A stretch of 61,638 nucleotides of DNA from Microbacterium enclense (GCF_004022425.1 NZ_RBZY01000015.1:1-61638); one strand, 5' to 3'. Shown: positions 17,208 through 27,071, counted from the stretch's first letter. The notes: generated by a model not told the origin, from the sequence alone. Program-made: numbers and translations.

Positions 17208-18502
17208 GCGGCGTCGATCCGTACGCTCCGCAGAGCGGCGACGCCGGCTACGACGTGGCTTCGTACGACCTCACGCTGGACTACCGCGTCCGCACGAACC
17301 GCCTTCAGGGAACCGCGGTCATCGCCGCTGCCGCCGTCGGCGACCTGACCACGATCTCCCTCGATCTCGTCGGTCTCCGGGCCGGCCGTGTGCGCGTGAA
17401 TGGAGCGCCCGCGCGCTTCTCGGCCGCGGCGGGAAAGCTCCGGGTCACCTCCCCCCGGCCGATCGTCGCGGGGCAGGCGTTCGAGGTCGAGGTCGCTTAC
17501 GCCGGTGCCCCCGGCCCGCGGCGTTCGCGTTGGGGGGCGGTCGGCTGGGAGGAACTCACCGACGGCGCCCTGGTGGCCGGGCAGCCGACCGGTGCCCCCA
17601 CCTGGTTCCCGTGCAACGACCGCCCGGACGACCGTGCCCGGATGACGATGCGGATCACGGTCGACGACGGCTACACGGTCGCGGCGACCGGCGTGCCGAA
17701 CGCTGCCACCCGCCGCGCGGGACGCGTCACGACGACGTTCACGTCGACCGTGCCGACCGCCACGTACCTCGCCGCCGTCCACGTGGGTCGGTACCGCACG
17801 GGTCCGCTGGCGGGGTCCGGTGTCGCCGGCATCCCCCCGGTCACCGTGACCGCGCCGCCCGCCCTCGCCGCGGCGGCGGGTCGGGCCTTCGCGCCCGTCC
17901 CCGAGATGCTGCGGGTGTTCTCGGGGCTCTTCGGGCCGTACCCGCAGGAGGCCTGCGCGCTCGTCGTGACCGCCGACGAGCTCGAGATCCCGCTCGAGGC
18001 CCAGGGCCTCGCCGTGTTCGGCATGAATCACCTCGTTCCGGCGGCGCAGCGCCTCGTCGCACACGAACTCGCGCACCAGTGGTTCGGCAACAGCGTCGGA
18101 ATCGGCCGGTGGAGCGACATCTGGCTCAATGAGGGATTCGCCTGCTACAGCGAGTGGCTGTGGTCGGAGGCGTCGGGTGGTCGCTCCGCCGACGACTGCG
18201 CGCGGGGACACTACACGCGGCTCGCCGCGAAACCCCGCGACCTTCTTCTCGTCGACCCCGGCCCCGACGACATGTTCGACGACCGGGTCTACAAGCGCGG
18301 GGCGCTCGCGCTCCACGCCCTCCGACTCCGCGTCGGCGACGCCGTGTTCTTCGATCTCGTGCGCGGCTGGACGGCCGAGCACCGCCATGCCCTCGTCACC
18401 ACCGATGACTTCCGCGCCGCGGTTCGGTCGGCCGGCGGCGTGGATGCCGAGAACCTGCTGTCGCAGTGGATCGACCGCGTGGAGCTGCCCGCGCTCGGGT
18501 GA
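17204..18502 (+). CDS. M1 family zinc metallopeptidase
   Basis: A 432-residue gluzincin. HELAHQWFG at about 287-295 supplies two zinc histidines and the catalytic Glu; NEGFA follows with Glu310 as third ligand, the exact HEXXH-X18-E spacing. A beta-rich N-terminal domain precedes it. It is shorter than classical aminopeptidase N because the C-terminal helical domain is absent. No signal peptide is seen. The GTG start overlaps the synthetase stop (GTGA), so the two are co-translated. Zinc aminopeptidases act as epsilon-polylysine-degrading enzymes in producing Streptomyces, so a role in trimming or self-protection against the product of the neighbouring synthetase is a reasonable inference. 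Confidence 0.9.
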   Translation: MSGVDPYAPQSGDAGYDVASYDLTLDYRVRTNRLQGTAVIAAAAVGDLTTISLDLVGLRAGRVRVNGAPARFSAAAGKLRVTSPRPIVAGQAFEVEVAYAGAPGPRRSRWGAVGWEELTDGALVAGQPTGAPTWFPCNDRPDDRARMTMRITVDDGYTVAATGVPNAATRRAGRVTTTFTSTVPTATYLAAVHVGRYRTGPLAGSGVAGIPPVTVTAPPALAAAAGRAFAPVPEMLRVFSGLFGPYPQEACALVVTADELEIPLEAQGLAVFGMNHLVPAAQRLVAHELAHQWFGNSVGIGRWSDIWLNEGFACYSEWLWSEASGGRSADDCARGHYTRLAAKPRDLLLVDPGPDDMFDDRVYKRGALALHALRLRVGDAVFFDLVRGWTAEHRHALVTTDDFRAAVRSAGGVDAENLLSQWIDRVELPALG

Positions 18503-18518
18503 CCGGGCTGGTGCCGTC

Positions 18519-19025
18519 TCAGCTCGGGCTGCGCGCGGCCACGGCGAGGACCACACCCGCCGGTCCCGGCACGTCCCACCCCGTGAAGGGCCGGTCGTCG
18601 TCGATGCGCGCGACCCAGTCCGCCCCCGCCGGCGGAGCGTCCTCGACCACGACACGCATCGGATCGACGGTGAGACCACGCCCGTCGGCCTTCAGGACTG
18701 CCTCGACGCGCGCCCACGAGCGGGCATCGGCGCCGGGTAGCACGCGGTCGAGGGAAGCCTCGACGTCGGGCGCGGCGTCGAGGCCGAGGGCGATCGCGGC
18801 GGGCCCCGCGGCCGCGAACGCCCACCCCGCGACATACGAGACCGAGACGGTGGCATCCGCTCCGCTGACCCGGAGCCGTCCGTGTTCTCCGCCGCAGCGG
18901 ACGCATCGGGCATGGAAGGACGCCCCCGGCAGCATCTCGGCGAGGAGCGCGCGGGAGACCTCGCGTGGACGGGCGCCGTCGTCCACGCCCCGCCACCGAA
19001 CCTCGATACCCGCGGGGAGCGTCAC
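18519..19025 (-). CDS. 4'-phosphopantetheinyl transferase superfamily protein
   Basis: A 168-residue protein whose core SWARVEAVLKADGRGL matches the W-x3-E-A-x2-K-A-x-G motif of Sfp-type phosphopantetheinyl transferases. It is shorter than typical Sfp (over 220 residues). Two cysteines (ARCVRCGGEHGRL) could bind a metal or be structural. It would attach the CoA-derived arm to carrier proteins; the obvious target is Ser551 of the synthetase encoded just to the left on the opposite strand. The GTG start overlaps the stop of the NUDIX gene (GTGA), so it is the last gene of a leftward run that begins with glnR. Confidence 0.78.
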   Translation of the reverse strand: MTLPAGIEVRWRGVDDGARPREVSRALLAEMLPGASFHARCVRCGGEHGRLRVSGADATVSVSYVAGWAFAAAGPAAIALGLDAAPDVEASLDRVLPGADARSWARVEAVLKADGRGLTVDPMRVVVEDAPPAGADWVARIDDDRPFTGWDVPGPAGVVLAVAARSPS

Positions 19026-19960
19026 ACCTGAGGCTCGTGCGTCTCGATCGCCACGATCCCCGACCCGGGGTGCGCCACGGGGATGTGCGCCACCGAGAAC
19101 GCTGCCGGCTCGAGCGCCGACGAACTGCCGAGATACGACCCCCGCATCGTGCCGGTGGCGAGCGCAAGCTCGTGCATGATGTCGGGGAGCACCGGGCCGT
19201 GACTGGCCAGCACCACGGGTTTGCGGGCGCGGACGCGCTCGCCGACGACCGCCCGCGCATCGCTGCGCCCGTTCTCCCAGGCCTCCTGGCTGATGGCCTC
19301 CGCGACCTGCACACGCTGCGCGAGCGCCGACGACAGCGGCACGACGGTGCGGACGCAGCGCTCGGCCGGACTCGAGACGATCCGTCGCACCCCGAACGCG
19401 AGCAGCGGTCCGACGATCGCGTTCGCCTGTCGCCGACCGCGCGGGCTCAACGGCCGCGCGGCATCGTCGGCATCCCACTCCTCACGGGACCGTGCCTTCG
19501 CGTGCCGCAGTGCGATGATCGGGAACGTGGGGAGCGCCTGCTCGTCGACGAGGCGGACGAACTCGTCGAGGATCTCGATGTCGACGGGGTAACTGAGGTG
19601 CTTGCGCGCCTTCTTGAGCCCCACCCACTCGATCGCGGCGATCTCCTTGTTGGGCAGGAACGTCGACGTCCGAACGGCGGCATCCGTGGCCTCCGCGGCC
19701 CAGTAGTGGACGATCTTCGTACGCGAGTTCGGCATCCGGTACCGCGAGACGCCCACGGGGACGCCGAGCGCGACCCGGATGCCGGTCTCTTCCCGGATCT
19801 CGCGCACGGCGGTCTCGGCCAGCGTCTCGCCCGGGTCGACCTTGCCCTTGGGAAGCGTCACGTCGCGGTACTTGGTGCGGTGGATCAGGAGGACGCGGTA
19901 CTTGCCCTCGACCACCCGCCACACCACGCCGCCGGCGGCGTAGACGGCGGTTTCGGTCAC
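19022..19960 (-). CDS. mutT1: NUDIX hydrolase fused to a histidine phosphatase domain, MutT1-like
   Basis: A 312-residue two-domain enzyme. The N-terminal NUDIX domain carries the box [20 protein letters not shown] followed by REETG. The C-terminal histidine phosphatase part starts at [13 protein letters not shown], with the nucleophile in LRHAKA and a second histidine in [12 protein letters not shown]. In mycobacterial MutT1 this pairing cleans 8-oxo-dGTP and diadenosine polyphosphates. The GTG start lies inside the ppk stop (GTGA). The ppk-mutT1 adjacency also occurs in Mycobacterium. Confidence 0.9.
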   Translation of the reverse strand: MTETAVYAAGGVVWRVVEGKYRVLLIHRTKYRDVTLPKGKVDPGETLAETAVREIREETGIRVALGVPVGVSRYRMPNSRTKIVHYWAAEATDAAVRTSTFLPNKEIAAIEWVGLKKARKHLSYPVDIEILDEFVRLVDEQALPTFPIIALRHAKARSREEWDADDAARPLSPRGRRQANAIVGPLLAFGVRRIVSSPAERCVRTVVPLSSALAQRVQVAEAISQEAWENGRSDARAVVGERVRARKPVVLASHGPVLPDIMHELALATGTMRGSYLGSSSALEPAAFSVAHIPVAHPGSGIVAIETHEPQV

Positions 19961-22125
19961 CGGACCGCCCGCGAGCGGCGCTTGCGCTGGACGCGGGACA
20001 TCGTGTGCTCCTGCAGGTCGATGAGCGGTCGGCCGTCGGCATCGAGGCTGTGGCGCGTCCATTCGCCGTCGGGACCCAGGTGCCACGAACTCGTACCGTC
20101 GTCCATCGCGAGGTCGAACAGGTCGGAGAGCTCCTCGAGCTGCTTCGGATCGACCACGCGCACGAGCGCCTCGACGCGACGGTCGAGGTTGCGGTGCATC
20201 ATGTCGGCGCTGCCGATGAAGACCTGCGGGTCACCGTCGTTGACGAACGCGAAGATGCGCGAGTGCTCGAGGTAGCGACCGAGGATCGAGCGCACCCGGA
20301 TGTTCTCACTCACACCAGCGACGCCCGGCTTGATCGAGCAGATGCCGCGCACCCACACCTCGACCGGGACGCCGGCCTGGCTCGCCCGGTAGAGCGCGTC
20401 GATGATCTGCTCGTCGACCATCGAGTTGACCTTGATGCGCACACCCGAGGGCTTGCCCTCGAGGGCGTTGGCGCGCTCGCGCTCGATGTGGCGGAGAAGC
20501 CCCTTGCGCAGGTGGAGCGGGGCGACGAGGAGCCGCTTGAACTTCTTCTCGATCGCGTAGCCGCTGAGTTCGTTGAACAGTCGCGTGAGGTCGCGACCGA
20601 CCTGGTCGTCGACCGTGAAGAGACCGAAGTCTTCGTAGATGCGGCTGGTCTTGGGGTTGTAGTTGCCGGTGCCGACGTGACTGTAGTGGCGGAGCCGACC
20701 GTCTTCCTCGCGGATGACGAGCGCGAGCTTGCAGTGGGTCTTGAGGCCCACGAGGCCGTAGACGACGTGGACACCGGCCTTTTCGAGCTTGCGCGCCCAC
20801 ACGATGTTGTTCGCCTCGTCGAAACGGGCCTTGACCTCGACGAGGGCGAGCACCTGCTTGCCCGCCTCGGCCGCATCGATCAGCGCCTGCACGATCGGGC
20901 TGTCGCCCGAGGTGCGGTACAGCGTCTGCTTAATGGCGAGGACGTGCGGGTCGCGGGCGGCCTGCTCGAGGAAGGCCTGCACGCTCGTGGCGAACGACTC
21001 GTACGGGTGGTGCACGAGCACGTCGCCCTTGCGGATCGCGCCGAACAGGTCGGCGCGGCCGTTCTGCTCGGCCGGCTGGAACGCCAGGGCCGTCTTGGGC
21101 ACGTGCGGCGGGTAGTGCAGGTCGGGACGGTCGATGCGCGAAAGGTCGAACAGGCCGCGCAGGTCGAGCGCGCCCGGAAGGCGGTAGACCTCCTGCTCGG
21201 TGATGTCGAGTTCGCTGAGCAGCAGCTCGCGCGTCACGTCATCCATGTCTTCGGTGATCTCGAGACGGATCGGGGGGCCGAAGCGGCGTCGCAGCAGCTC
21301 GGCCTCGAGCGCCTGGATGAGGTTCTCGGTCTCGTCCTCCTCGATCGTCATGTCCTCGTTACGGGTGAGGCGGAACGCGTGGTGGTCGAGCACCTCCATC
21401 CCGGGGAAGAGGTCGCCGAGGTGGTTGGAGATGAGTTCTTCGAGGGGCAGGTACCGCACACCGGGACCGTCTCCGGGCACCTCGACGAAGCGGGGGAGCA
21501 TCGGCGGCACCTTCAGGCGCGCGAACTCCTGGCGACCGGTGCGGGCGTTGCGGATGCGGATCGCGAGATTCAGCGACAGGCCCGAGATATACGGGAACGG
21601 GTGCGCCGGGTCGACGGCGAGCGGCATGAGCACCGGGAAGACGTTGCGTTGGAAGTACTCGGTGAGGCGCGCGGAGGAGTCGCCGTCCAGCGACTGCCAC
21701 GACACGACCTCGATGCCCGCGTCGGCGAGGGCCGGACGCACGTGGTCGGTCCACGCGGCGGCGTGGCGCAGCTGCAGGCGATGCGCCTCGGCCGAGATGT
21801 CGGCGAGCACGTCCTGCGGAGCGCGACCGACGTTGGTCGGCACCGCCAGGCCCGTGACGATGCGGCGCTTCAGTCCCGCGACGCGCACCATGAAGAACTC
21901 ATCGAGGTTGCTGGCGAAGATCGCGAGGAAGTTCGCCCGCTCCAGCACCGGGACCGTCGGGTCTTCGGCGAGCTCGAGCACGCGCTGGTTGAAGGCCAGC
22001 CAGCTGATCTCACGGTCGAGGTAGCGGCTGTCGGGCAGCTGCTCGTCCGCGGCTTCGATCGCTTCGTCGAAGTCGTCGTCGTCCGCATCGCCTAGACCGG
22101 CGTCGAGTACGTCGTGTTCGATCAT
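19957..22125 (-). CDS. ppk: polyphosphate kinase 1
   Basis: A 722-residue RNA degradosome polyphosphate kinase: reversible transfer of ATP gamma-phosphate to polyphosphate. The PPK1 layout is complete: N domain ([39 protein letters not shown]), middle domain and C1/C2 phospholipase-D-like domains with the autophosphorylated histidine in [15 protein letters not shown] and the second one in [14 protein letters not shown]. An acidic N-terminal stretch of about 30 residues precedes it. I start at 22125 (MIEHDVL); GAGGG lies unusually close before the ATG. It follows glnR by 43 nt and overlaps mutT1. Confidence 0.95.
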   Translation of the reverse strand: MIEHDVLDAGLGDADDDDFDEAIEAADEQLPDSRYLDREISWLAFNQRVLELAEDPTVPVLERANFLAIFASNLDEFFMVRVAGLKRRIVTGLAVPTNVGRAPQDVLADISAEAHRLQLRHAAAWTDHVRPALADAGIEVVSWQSLDGDSSARLTEYFQRNVFPVLMPLAVDPAHPFPYISGLSLNLAIRIRNARTGRQEFARLKVPPMLPRFVEVPGDGPGVRYLPLEELISNHLGDLFPGMEVLDHHAFRLTRNEDMTIEEDETENLIQALEAELLRRRFGPPIRLEITEDMDDVTRELLLSELDITEQEVYRLPGALDLRGLFDLSRIDRPDLHYPPHVPKTALAFQPAEQNGRADLFGAIRKGDVLVHHPYESFATSVQAFLEQAARDPHVLAIKQTLYRTSGDSPIVQALIDAAEAGKQVLALVEVKARFDEANNIVWARKLEKAGVHVVYGLVGLKTHCKLALVIREEDGRLRHYSHVGTGNYNPKTSRIYEDFGLFTVDDQVGRDLTRLFNELSGYAIEKKFKRLLVAPLHLRKGLLRHIERERANALEGKPSGVRIKVNSMVDEQIIDALYRASQAGVPVEVWVRGICSIKPGVAGVSENIRVRSILGRYLEHSRIFAFVNDGDPQVFIGSADMMHRNLDRRVEALVRVVDPKQLEELSDLFDLAMDDGTSSWHLGPDGEWTRHSLDADGRPLIDLQEHTMSRVQRKRRSRAVR

Positions 22126-22168
22126 TCCCTCATCATTGCAGGGGTCGGTGACGCACGCGTGAACGGGA

Positions 22169-22861
22169 TCAGGTGGACGGGGCGGGCACGGGAGGTTGGT
22201 CGTCCTCGTACACGTTGAAGCGATAGCCGACGTTGCGCACCGTGCCGATGAGCTGCTCGAGGTCACCGAGCTTGGCGCGGAGGCGTCGGACGTGCACGTC
22301 GACCGTGCGCGTGCCTCCGAAGTAGTCGTAGCCCCACACTTCGCTGAGCAGTTGTTCGCGCGTGAACACGCGAGACGGGTGGGTGGCGAAGAAGTGCAGG
22401 AGCTGGAACTCCTTGTAGGTGAGGTCGAGCGGCTTGCCGTGCACCTTCGCCGAATACGACGACTCGTCGATCGTGATTCCGGACGTCGAGATGCGCGACG
22501 AGACCTGCTCGGCGCTGCGGCGCCCCATCGCCAGACGGATGCGCGCGTCGATCTCGGCGGGGCCCGCGCCTACGAGCACGACGTCATCCACGCCCCAGTC
22601 CGTCGACACCGCCGTGAGGCCGCCCTCGGTGACCACGAGCACCAGGGGGGCTTCCATACCGGTCGTGGTGAGGATCTTGCACAGCGACTTGGCGCCGACC
22701 AGGTCGATGCGTGCGTCGATGAACACGACATCGGCGCTCGGTGCGTTGACGAGCTGCGCGGGTTCGGCCGGAATCTGCCGAACGCGGTGGCTCAGCAGTT
22801 CGAGGGCAGGCAGAACGGCGCTGCCGCCGGGGGCGGAGCTGAGAACGAGAAGCTGAGCCAA
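22169..22861 (-). CDS. glnR: GlnR-family orphan response regulator
   Basis: A 230-residue OmpR-type regulator. The N-terminal receiver ([20 protein letters not shown], then [12 protein letters not shown]) matches actinobacterial GlnR, whose receiver lacks the full acidic pocket and works without a partner kinase. The C-terminal winged helix is standard ([50 protein letters not shown]). GlnR controls nitrogen assimilation. The best start is TTG at 22861, because GAGGAGG lies 5 nt upstream; no ATG or GTG fits as well. It heads the leftward run glnR-ppk-mutT1-PPTase. Confidence 0.86.
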   Translation of the reverse strand: MAQLLVLSSAPGGSAVLPALELLSHRVRQIPAEPAQLVNAPSADVVFIDARIDLVGAKSLCKILTTTGMEAPLVLVVTEGGLTAVSTDWGVDDVVLVGAGPAEIDARIRLAMGRRSAEQVSSRISTSGITIDESSYSAKVHGKPLDLTYKEFQLLHFFATHPSRVFTREQLLSEVWGYDYFGGTRTVDVHVRRLRAKLGDLEQLIGTVRNVGYRFNVYEDDQPPVPAPST

Positions 22862-23000
22862 ACGGACCTCCTCGTGCGGGCCTGCCGCACCCGCCCATCT
22901 TAGGGTGAGGCGCGCCGGGGTGCTGTCACGGCCTCGCCGAGACCGCGCCGCGCGGGTCGCGGCTCGCACGAAGACCACGGTGTGCGCGATGATGGACAGC

Positions 23001-23291
23001 ATGTCGACTCCCGACCTCGCGCCGCGACGCACGTTCGGCGGCATCGTCGCGGTCTGGGTGCTCGCCCTCGCGGCGGGCGTCGCCATCGGGCTCTTCGTCC
23101 CGACGGACTGGCGGGCGCAGTGGATCACGGTCGCCCTGGGGGGCTGCGTCGTCGCGGCCTTCGCCATACAGCTCTGGTACGGGCGCTCGCAGGCGTTCAT
23201 CCAGCGGGTCGCCGCGAGCGTTCTCGGAGCCCTCGTCGTGCTCGGCGTCATCACGGCCGGGTTCGGGCTGGCATCCATCGTTCCCCGGTAG
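23001..23291 (+). CDS. small membrane protein of unknown function
   Basis: A 96-residue protein with three predicted membrane helices ([58 protein letters not shown]), divergent from glnR. Alternative ATGs are at 22989 and 22992; I prefer 23001 because a GATGAT hexamer lies 7 nt upstream in the leaderless layout. No family is recognised with certainty. Confidence 0.7.
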   Translation: MSTPDLAPRRTFGGIVAVWVLALAAGVAIGLFVPTDWRAQWITVALGGCVVAAFAIQLWYGRSQAFIQRVAASVLGALVVLGVITAGFGLASIVPR

Positions 23292-23294
23292 AGT
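23289..23294 (+). promoter_or_regulatory. -10 box, leaderless type
   Basis: TAGAGT overlapping the end of the preceding gene, with 6 nt to the ATG at 23301. Confidence 0.45.
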
Positions 23295-23300
23295 TGGGCC

Positions 23301-23414
23301 ATGGACCTCCTCGCGCTCGAACTCTTCTTCGTGGGACTTCTGGGTCTCGCCTCGCTGGCGATCGCCTTCGTCTCCGGCACCGTCATCTGGAACCTCTACC
23401 GCGGCCAGCGCTGA
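23301..23414 (+). CDS. 37-residue single-pass membrane miniprotein
   Basis: Small frame ATG to TGA between the 96-residue membrane protein and the nitrobindin-like gene. It encodes an acidic start (MDLLALE), one hydrophobic helix ([20 protein letters not shown]) and a short basic tail (YRGQR), an arrangement typical of real membrane miniproteins. The TAGAGT-N6-ATG signal supports expression. No family is recognised. It is easy to miss in automatic annotation because of its size. Confidence 0.6.
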   Translation: MDLLALELFFVGLLGLASLAIAFVSGTVIWNLYRGQR

Positions 23415-23425
23415 CGAGCGCCGTC

Positions 23426-24025
23426 GTGATCGAGATTCCGACCGACCTTCCCGCCGACCTCGTCCCGCTCTCGTGGCTGATCGGCGTGTGGGAGGGGACC
23501 GGCGTCATCGACTACGAGGCTGACGGCCGCACGTTCTCGGGCGAGTTCGCGCACCGCGTGAGCTTCAGCCATGACGGGGGCGACGTCCTGAACTACTCCG
23601 CGCACGCGTGGCTGCTCGACGGCGACGATCGCCGTCCTCTCGTGGCCGAGACCGGTTACTGGCGTGTCGCCCGACCGGCGACGGACGCCGACCCGGGTCC
23701 TGCCCTGCTGCCGCCGACGGCCCCGGCACCCCGTCGCACCGCCGACGACGTCGAGACGCTGCGGACAGCCGAGGGCGGCTTCCCGCTCGAGGTGAGTCTG
23801 GCGCACGCCGACGGCGTCCTCGAGCTGTACCTCGGCCAGGTGCGCGGCCCCCGCGTCGATCTCGCGACGGATGCGGTCGTCCGCACCGCCGGCGCCAAGC
23901 CGTACGGCTCGGCGACGCGCCTGTACGGGCTCGTCGACGACCACCTGCTGTGGGCGTGGGACATCTCCGCTTTCGGACGCGAGCTCGCCTCCCACGCCTC
24001 CGCACGTCTGGCGCGGGTCGAGTGA
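23426..24025 (+). CDS. nitrobindin-like heme-binding beta-barrel protein (FABP family)
   Basis: A 199-residue beta-barrel. The N-terminal LIGVWEGTGVIDYE holds the GxWxGxG signature of the THAP4/nitrobindin family, and the C terminus has the histidine in ELASHASARL where the family binds ferric heme. Members isomerise peroxynitrite; that role is by family. GTG start at 23426, 11 nt after the miniprotein stop, so the small genes and this one may be co-transcribed. The following gene overlaps its stop by 1 nt (TGATG). Confidence 0.88.
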   Translation: MIEIPTDLPADLVPLSWLIGVWEGTGVIDYEADGRTFSGEFAHRVSFSHDGGDVLNYSAHAWLLDGDDRRPLVAETGYWRVARPATDADPGPALLPPTAPAPRRTADDVETLRTAEGGFPLEVSLAHADGVLELYLGQVRGPRVDLATDAVVRTAGAKPYGSATRLYGLVDDHLLWAWDISAFGRELASHASARLARVE

Positions 24026-25128
24026 TGGCCGCCCTCTCCGATGTTCCCGGAGCCGTCGTCGACGACGCCGGTCTTCGTCACGTCGGCTCGCCGCTCGCGG
24101 AGCAGCGGCGGCTGGCATCCGGTTCCGCTCTCGCCCCGCTGGGCGACCGGCGCGTGCTGTCGGTGGCGGGTCCGGATCGGCTGAGCTGGCTCGATTCGCT
24201 GTCGTCGCAGGCGCTCACGCACCTCGCGCCGGGTGTGTCGACCGAGATGCTGATCCTCGACCCGAACGGGCGCGTCGAGCACGCCGCCGCGGTGATCGAC
24301 GACGGTGAGACCGCGTGGCTGCTCGTGGATGCCGCCGACGCCGAACCCCTTGCGACCTGGCTCGGCCGCATGCGCTTCCGTCTGCGCGTCGAGGTGCGCG
24401 ACCGGTCGGACGAGCTGTCGGTGATCGGCGGGACGCGCGCCGCCGTCGCGGCGCTCACCGCGGTGACTCCGGCGGGCGTGCCGGTGGTGTGGATCGACCC
24501 GTGGCCGGACGTCTCCCCGGGAGGCTGGGCGTATGCCCGCGTCGAGGATCACCCCGGCATCGAACGCGACTGGGCCGAAGCCGTCGTGGATGCCGAGGAG
24601 TTCGCCCGCGTCGTCGCCGCTGCCGCGGCCGGCGAGGTGGCGCTGGCCGGACGCGAGGCCGTCGAAGCCCTGCGGATCGCCGCGTGGCGTCCGCGGGTCG
24701 CGGTCGACGCGGACGAGCGGCTGCTGCCGCACGAGATGGACTGGCTCCGCACCGCCGTGCACCTGACGAAGGGGTGCTACCGCGGCCAGGAGACGGTGGC
24801 GAAGGTCCACAACCTCGGGCACCCCCCGCGCCGGGTGGTCGCTCTGCAGCTCGACGGCAGCGACAGCGTGCTGCCCGCCCGCGGCGACGTCGTCCGCGCC
24901 GGAGACTCCGTGATCGGAGCCGTGACCTCGGTCGCGGTGCACTACGAGGAGGGGCCGATCGCGCTCGCCCTCGTCAAGCGCACCGCGCCCTCCGAGGTGC
25001 CGTACGTGGTCGACACCGCCGACGGTCCGATCGCGGCCGCGGTCGAGACGGTCGTGCCGGCCGACGCCGGAGCCACCGCCGGCGTGCCGCGCCTGCCCCG
25101 CCTCGGGCGTCGACGCGCGGCGGAATGA
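24025..25128 (+). CDS. YgfZ/GcvT-type folate-binding protein
   Basis: A 367-residue protein with the family signature KGCYRGQETVAKV near residues 250-262 and a GcvT-like fold ahead of it. YgfZ-type proteins use tetrahydrofolate to help maintain iron-sulfur enzymes. The ATG overlaps the previous stop (TGATG) and its stop overlaps the next start (ATGA). In Mycobacterium, relatives of this gene, the nitrobindin-like gene, pabC and glnR also lie close together (from memory), so this is a conserved neighbourhood. Confidence 0.88.
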   Translation: MAALSDVPGAVVDDAGLRHVGSPLAEQRRLASGSALAPLGDRRVLSVAGPDRLSWLDSLSSQALTHLAPGVSTEMLILDPNGRVEHAAAVIDDGETAWLLVDAADAEPLATWLGRMRFRLRVEVRDRSDELSVIGGTRAAVAALTAVTPAGVPVVWIDPWPDVSPGGWAYARVEDHPGIERDWAEAVVDAEEFARVVAAAAAGEVALAGREAVEALRIAAWRPRVAVDADERLLPHEMDWLRTAVHLTKGCYRGQETVAKVHNLGHPPRRVVALQLDGSDSVLPARGDVVRAGDSVIGAVTSVAVHYEEGPIALALVKRTAPSEVPYVVDTADGPIAAAVETVVPADAGATAGVPRLPRLGRRRAAE

Positions 25129-26234
25129 GCGCCGAGGAGTCCTCTACGACGGTCGGTGTCGTCGTGCCGCGCTCCCGTCTGCGCTCGACGCTGCGGCGGC
25201 GAGCGGCCCGCGTCCGGGAATCGCTTCCGGCCATCCTGCAGATCGTCGTCGCCGCCACCGCGGCTTTCGCGTTCGCCCACTTCGTGCTCGGGCATCCCGT
25301 GCCGCTCCTCGCCGCGACCGTGACCGTGACGAGTCTCGGACTCGTGCGCCACGCGCGCCCGTGGCGGGTCGCGGAGACCGTCGCCGGCATGCTCGTCGGC
25401 ATCCTCCTCGCCGAGCTCGTCCTGCTGGTGGCGGGGGCGGGCTGGTGGCAGATCGCGGTGGCGATGTTCGTCACGCTGGTGGTGTCGCGCTTCCTCTCCC
25501 CGCAGCCGGGGTTCGCGCTCGCGGCGGTGGTGCAGTCGCTCATCGCGCTCGTGTTCGTATCGGGCGCGCCGTTCGTGCGGCTCATCGACGGGGCGGTCGG
25601 GGGAGTGGCGGCGCTGCTGGTCACGGCGCTCATCCCGCGGACGCTGCGGCGCACGGAACTCCGCGACGCCGACGAGTTGTTCGACGCTTTCGACGTCGCC
25701 ACCGCCACGATCGTGCGGGCCCTCCGGCGCGGCGACCGTGCCCGCGCAGAGCGGGGTCTCGAACGCGCGCGGGCGCTCCAGACCTACGTCGACGCGTGGA
25801 GCGGCTCGCTCGAGTCGGGGCAGGAGGTGGCTCGCATCTCGCCGTTCCTGCGGCGCCAGCGCACCGAACTGGAGCGGCACGCGCGCGTGCGCGCCGCCAT
25901 GGATCTCGCGACCCGCAACCTCCGCGTCGTCGCCCGCCGCGCCGCCTACCTGTGCGCCGACGGGCGGTCGCGCGCCGTTCCGGCCGATCTCCTGGCCGAG
26001 ATCGAACGCGGCGCGGGACTCGTCCGCGACGCGCTGGACGACGTCTCCCTCGAGCCCGCGGCGCGGGCGACGCTCGCGGCGCTGGCGGCGCGGCTCGACC
26101 CGGCGAGCATCCTGCCCGACGGCAGTGTCGGCGAGCTCAACCTCGTCGCGGCACTGCGACCGCTCACGGTCGACCTGCTGGTGGCGACGGGGATGCCGTC
26201 CGCCGAAGCGCAGGCCCTGCTGCCGCGCGTGTGA
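25125..26234 (+). CDS. FUSC-family membrane protein (aromatic acid exporter-like)
   Basis: A 369-residue protein with about six helices in its first half (from LPAILQIVVAATAAFAFAHF to AVGGVAALLVTALIPR) and a long cytosolic helical domain after LRRTELRDADELFDAFDV. This half-FUSC/ArAE architecture belongs to putative exporters of aromatic or other organic acids. Substrate unknown. Its start overlaps the YgfZ-like stop (ATGA); it is convergent with the methyltransferase gene, 1 nt apart. Confidence 0.78.
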   Translation: MSAEESSTTVGVVVPRSRLRSTLRRRAARVRESLPAILQIVVAATAAFAFAHFVLGHPVPLLAATVTVTSLGLVRHARPWRVAETVAGMLVGILLAELVLLVAGAGWWQIAVAMFVTLVVSRFLSPQPGFALAAVVQSLIALVFVSGAPFVRLIDGAVGGVAALLVTALIPRTLRRTELRDADELFDAFDVATATIVRALRRGDRARAERGLERARALQTYVDAWSGSLESGQEVARISPFLRRQRTELERHARVRAAMDLATRNLRVVARRAAYLCADGRSRAVPADLLAEIERGAGLVRDALDDVSLEPAARATLAALAARLDPASILPDGSVGELNLVAALRPLTVDLLVATGMPSAEAQALLPRV

Positions 26235-26235
26235 G

Positions 26236-27024
26236 TCAAGCCGGCGCGACGGCGCTCCAGTCGACGCCGACCTCTCCCAGCCGCCAGCGCGATCGTCCGG
26301 AGACGGGCCACCCGTCGGCCGCCAGCGCCGCCACAGCGGTGCGCCAGCGGTGGATCGGACCGAACGGGGCGACGACCGCCGCTCGGTGCCACTCGCGCTG
26401 GAGAGCGGCGATGTAGGCGTGCACCCGCTCGCCCGGAACGTTGCGGTGGATGAGCGCTTTCGGCAGGCGTTCCGCGAGGATCACCGGGTCGTCGAGGTCG
26501 GCGAGGCGCAGCGACACCGTGAGGGAGCGAGGTACGGCATCCGCCCCCACCTCCACCCAGGTCACGACGCGGCCGATCTCGTCGCACGTGCCCTCGACGA
26601 GGATGCCGCCCGGCGCGAGGCGCGCGCACATCCGCGCCCACGCGTCGGCGACGTCGGCCTCGTCGTACTGCCGCAGGACATTCATGGCCCGGATGATCGC
26701 GGGACGGCGATCACCCGGCGTCGGCACCTCGAACCCACCGAGCCCGAAGTCCACGCCGGCGACGCCGTCGGCCTGCGCGCGCGCCCGGGCGACGCGCTCG
26801 GGGTCGATCTCCAGGCCCCACACCTCGGCATCCGGTCGCACGCGAGACAGCCGCGCGTGCAACTCGAGGGGCGTCGCCGCGCTGGCCCCGAATCCGAGAT
26901 CGACGATCAGCGGGTCGTCCGTGCGCCGGAGCACGGGATGCCGCGCGATCCACCGGTCGACGCGGCGGAGGCGATTGACCCCCGTCGTCCCGCGCGTGGG
27001 CCGGCCGACGGGGGAAGGAGTCAC
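26236..27024 (-). CDS. class I SAM-dependent methyltransferase
   Basis: A 262-residue protein with motif I IVDLGFGASAATPLEL, an acidic residue after the second strand (VWGLEIDPERVARA) and motif post-I FGLGGFEVP; later AIIRAMNVLRQYDEADV and LAPGGILVEGTCDE match motifs II and III. The target (small molecule, RNA or protein) is unknown. GTG start at 27024; CATCAT 6 nt upstream fits the leaderless layout. It stands alone between the FUSC gene and gpmA. Confidence 0.82.
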   Translation of the reverse strand: MTPSPVGRPTRGTTGVNRLRRVDRWIARHPVLRRTDDPLIVDLGFGASAATPLELHARLSRVRPDAEVWGLEIDPERVARARAQADGVAGVDFGLGGFEVPTPGDRRPAIIRAMNVLRQYDEADVADAWARMCARLAPGGILVEGTCDEIGRVVTWVEVGADAVPRSLTVSLRLADLDDPVILAERLPKALIHRNVPGERVHAYIAALQREWHRAAVVAPFGPIHRWRTAVAALAADGWPVSGRSRWRLGEVGVDWSAVAPA

Positions 27025-27071
27025 TCGGACATGATGCCAGGCGCCGCTCGGATCGGCCCCCGCGGCGTCGC

